A stretch of 17,925 nt of DNA from Planctomycetota bacterium (GTDB lineage: Bacteria > Planctomycetota > Phycisphaerae > WQYP01): positions 1 to 17,925 of the forward strand of contig JAJZGH010000082.1 in the NCBI GenBank assembly GCA_021798635.1, read 5' to 3'. The position numbers were made by a program, and so were the translations under genes. The stretch's first letter is position 1. Every line of letters begins with the position of its first letter. The notes below the pieces were generated by a model. That model worked only from the letters and a program-made list of their open reading frames with translations, made no database searches and was not told the origin of the DNA. Shown here piece by piece: positions 16,502-17,925 of this stretch.

Positions 16502-16540
16502 CTGCCTTCTTGGGAAAATGGGTGCGACCTGATTGCCGTT

Positions 16541-16568
16541 GCAAGACCCATGCTGCAAGACACATGCT
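16541..16568. repeat. Tandem 14-bp direct repeat upstream of the ATPase module
   Basis: GCAAGACCCATGCT (16541-16554) is followed directly by GCAAGACACATGCT (16555-16568), differing at one base. The pair occupies roughly -62 to -35 relative to the predicted start point, where an activator or repressor would bind. A 14-bp pitch places the units about one and a third helical turns apart. Confidence 0.75.
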
Positions 16569-16587
16569 TCCGCATTGAAAAAGACAG

Positions 16588-16596
16588 TGGTACAAT
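16588..16596 (+). promoter_or_regulatory. Extended -10 promoter of the AAA ATPase/TOPRIM-like module
   Basis: TGGTACAAT: an extended TGn followed by TACAAT (16591-16596), the same arrangement as at the PEBP gene. The -35 position (16568-16573) has only TTCCGC, a poor match, consistent with activator dependence or extended -10 use. Initiation near 16603 gives about 39 nt of leader. Confidence 0.55.
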
Positions 16597-16641
16597 AAAA
16601 CCCAGCCACGAATCCGGTACCGCGGCCTTACAGGATTGCAG

Positions 16642-17784
16642 ATGATTAAGCGCTTCACAGTCAGAAATTTCAGAAGCCTTCTCGATGTCACTGTTGACTT
16701 GGCGGATATTACAGTTCTGGCCGGGCGAAGCGGCACGGGCAAGACCAATTTTGTCGACGCGCTCACGCTTTTAAGCACGGTGATTGTCCATGGAAGCCAC
16801 CCAACGAATCTATCCCAGCCGCTGATGCGGTTTGGCGGGTCGGATGCATTCCGTCCGGCCAACATGAAAAGCGGCGAGTTCAACGTGGAATTTTCTGTAT
16901 TATTTTCCATTCCGGGTTATTCGGATGACTTCGAGTACAAACTCACTGCCCGATTTCCCAATTTCTTTGTGCAGGAGGAAAGTCTTTCTCACGCGGGCAC
17001 AACAGTATTTCACCAAAAGGCCGGCAAATGGGAGCAGGAACCAAAGCTCAAGGGCGTGGGCACCATGGGAACGGTGATGCTGGGCTGGCTGACGGGGTTG
17101 CCCGAAGCAAACGTGGCGTATATCAGCTTGGCGAAGAGTATCAGCGCTTACAATTTTCCCGGAAGCGTATTGGCGTCCTCAGGAGGGCCGACACCCACAG
17201 GTTCCAAGCCACTTCGTTTCGACGGGGCCAATGCCCTACAAGTCATTGACGGAATCCTCGGCAGCATCCAGACCCTTCCAAGCTGGCAGGATATTGAATC
17301 TGCCCTGAAAGTCCTGTCGGATTCCCTGATAGCAATTACCGTTACGCCATTCTCCAATAGCCGGGTCGCGGCATCTTACCAGCTCGGGGAGCAGATAATC
17401 TCCATTGACCTACCCAGACAGTCCGAAGGTTTCCGCCGGTTTCTCGCGCATCTGATTGCCATTTATCAGAATCCTACGCCGCAGGTGATTTTATTTGAAG
17501 AGCCGGAAAAGGGGATATTTCCGGGTGCGCTGGCCCTGCTGGCGGATCATATTAAATCCGCCAGTTCGAAGCTCGGTACGCAGTTCATATTGACGACGCA
17601 CAGTCCGCAACTTCTTGATGCGTTTCCGGGCGAGGCGATCCGCTGGGTGAAATTCTCCCCCAAGGGAACGCAGATTGCTCCACTGGCCCCGGATGACCTG
17701 CTTGCCCTGCATAACGGATTGATGACGCCAGGCGAGTTCCTGACGGTGGCCGATCCAAGTCAGCCGGAGCCGATACACGGATGA
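16642..17784 (+). CDS. AAA_21-type (ABC/OLD-like) ATPase, probable defence module ATPase
   Basis: A 380-residue ABC-class ATPase of the AAA_15/AAA_21 group. It opens with IKRFTVRNFRSL and Walker A GRSGTGKT (28-35). An inserted variable region (about 60-240) follows, then a signature-like QSEGFRRFLA (259-268), Walker B VILFEEPE (282-289) and the H-loop TTHSP (318-322). All ATP-binding and hydrolysis elements seem intact. Such stand-alone ATPases are usually partnered with a nuclease, as in OLD, Septu and PARIS systems. Here the next gene overlaps by 4 bp (ATGA at 17781-17784) and starts like a TOPRIM/DUF4276 protein, supporting a two-gene module. TTG 16636 is in frame, but AGGA (16632-16635) is 6 bp before ATG 16642, which is chosen. 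The defence role is inferred from architecture only. Confidence 0.88.
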   Translation: MIKRFTVRNFRSLLDVTVDLADITVLAGRSGTGKTNFVDALTLLSTVIVHGSHPTNLSQPLMRFGGSDAFRPANMKSGEFNVEFSVLFSIPGYSDDFEYKLTARFPNFFVQEESLSHAGTTVFHQKAGKWEQEPKLKGVGTMGTVMLGWLTGLPEANVAYISLAKSISAYNFPGSVLASSGGPTPTGSKPLRFDGANALQVIDGILGSIQTLPSWQDIESALKVLSDSLIAITVTPFSNSRVAASYQLGEQIISIDLPRQSEGFRRFLAHLIAIYQNPTPQVILFEEPEKGIFPGALALLADHIKSASSKLGTQFILTTHSPQLLDAFPGEAIRWVKFSPKGTQIAPLAPDDLLALHNGLMTPGEFLTVADPSQPEPIHG

Positions 17785-17925
17785 ATTCGCGCGCCGGGAA
17801 ATTGGTTATTGCGTTTGGAGAGGGCGAGGGAGAAGAATTAGCCCTGCCAACCTTGATAAAACGGGTTCTGCGAGAATCTATCGTTATCGGCGACAACGCG
17901 TCAGAAATTCATGTCGAACCTCGGG
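17781..17925 (+). CDS. TOPRIM/DUF4276-like protein, N-terminal part only
   Basis: The first 48 codons of a gene cut by the window end. Translation reads MNSRAGKLVIAFGEGEGEE then LALPTLIKRVLRESIVIG. A beta strand followed by a Glu-rich GEGEGEE turn and a helix is how DUF4276 and OLD-type TOPRIM domains begin; the Glu would be the first metal ligand. ATG 17781 overlaps the ATPase stop TGA (17782-17784), so translation is probably coupled. The identification rests on a short segment plus the neighbour. Confidence 0.55.
   Translation, partial: MNSRAGKLVIAFGEGEGEELALPTLIKRVLRESIVIGDNASEIHVEPR

Noticed and set aside
16575..16596. TTGAAA as the -35 of the ATPase promoter
   Set aside because: Only 10 bp separate it from TACAAT, too short for sigma70; the extended -10 reading is preferred.
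1..17925. Search by eye for tRNA, rRNA, CRISPR arrays, insertion sequences, integrases and attachment sites
   Set aside because: No cloverleaf with a GTTCRA arm, regularly spaced repeats, transposase motifs or long terminal inverted repeats were seen. This was done by eye, so a divergent small RNA could be missed.

Overview
The window looks like chromosomal sequence from a Gram-negative (diderm) bacterium of moderately high GC. It has a lipoprotein signal, an AsmA-type envelope protein, a periplasmic PEBP-family protein and sigma70-like promoters. The S12/S7 pair without fusA behind it, the lipoprotein type and the overall gene style suggest Planctomycetota (perhaps Phycisphaerae). That assignment is from memory of gene style and has low confidence. 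No rRNA, tRNA, CRISPR array, insertion sequence or integrase was seen. I support thirteen protein genes; the last is cut by the window edge.

Layout. Positions 1-205 hold no supportable gene. From 206 a near-consensus promoter, straddled by a perfect inverted repeat, drives an AAA_14/DUF4143 ATPase (241-1377) whose mRNA should be leaderless. recQ (1436-3769) follows, then a large acyl-CoA synthetase/GNAT fusion (3890-6640) of the protein-acetyltransferase type. A consensus -35 promoter precedes an M20D amidohydrolase (6918-8201) and a TRIC/UPF0126 membrane protein (8257-8919). Next comes rpsL-rpsG (9197-10161) with its own promoter and a large intercistronic hairpin. A small lipoprotein (10427-11068) and a 1176-residue AsmA-like protein (11138-14668) form an envelope pair. 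An M42 aminopeptidase (14670-15698, minus strand) converges on the AsmA gene with one base between the stop codons. The last part has a secreted PEBP protein (15908-16501), then an ABC-type AAA ATPase (16642-17784) overlapping by 4 bp an incomplete TOPRIM/DUF4276-like gene.

How genes work together. Most of the window is housekeeping or stand-alone metabolism: RecQ for DNA repair, S12/S7 for the small subunit, two peptidase/amidohydrolase genes for peptide or amide turnover, and a CoA-dependent acetylation enzyme. Two places stand out as regulated or accessory. One is the DUF4143 ATPase with its operator-like repeat. The other is the ATPase plus TOPRIM-like pair at the right edge, which has the organisation of OLD/PARIS-type anti-phage modules and carries a 14-bp tandem repeat directly upstream of its extended -10 promoter. 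S12 naturally carries Arg at position 88, where Lys is usual, the same change that gives streptomycin resistance in other bacteria.
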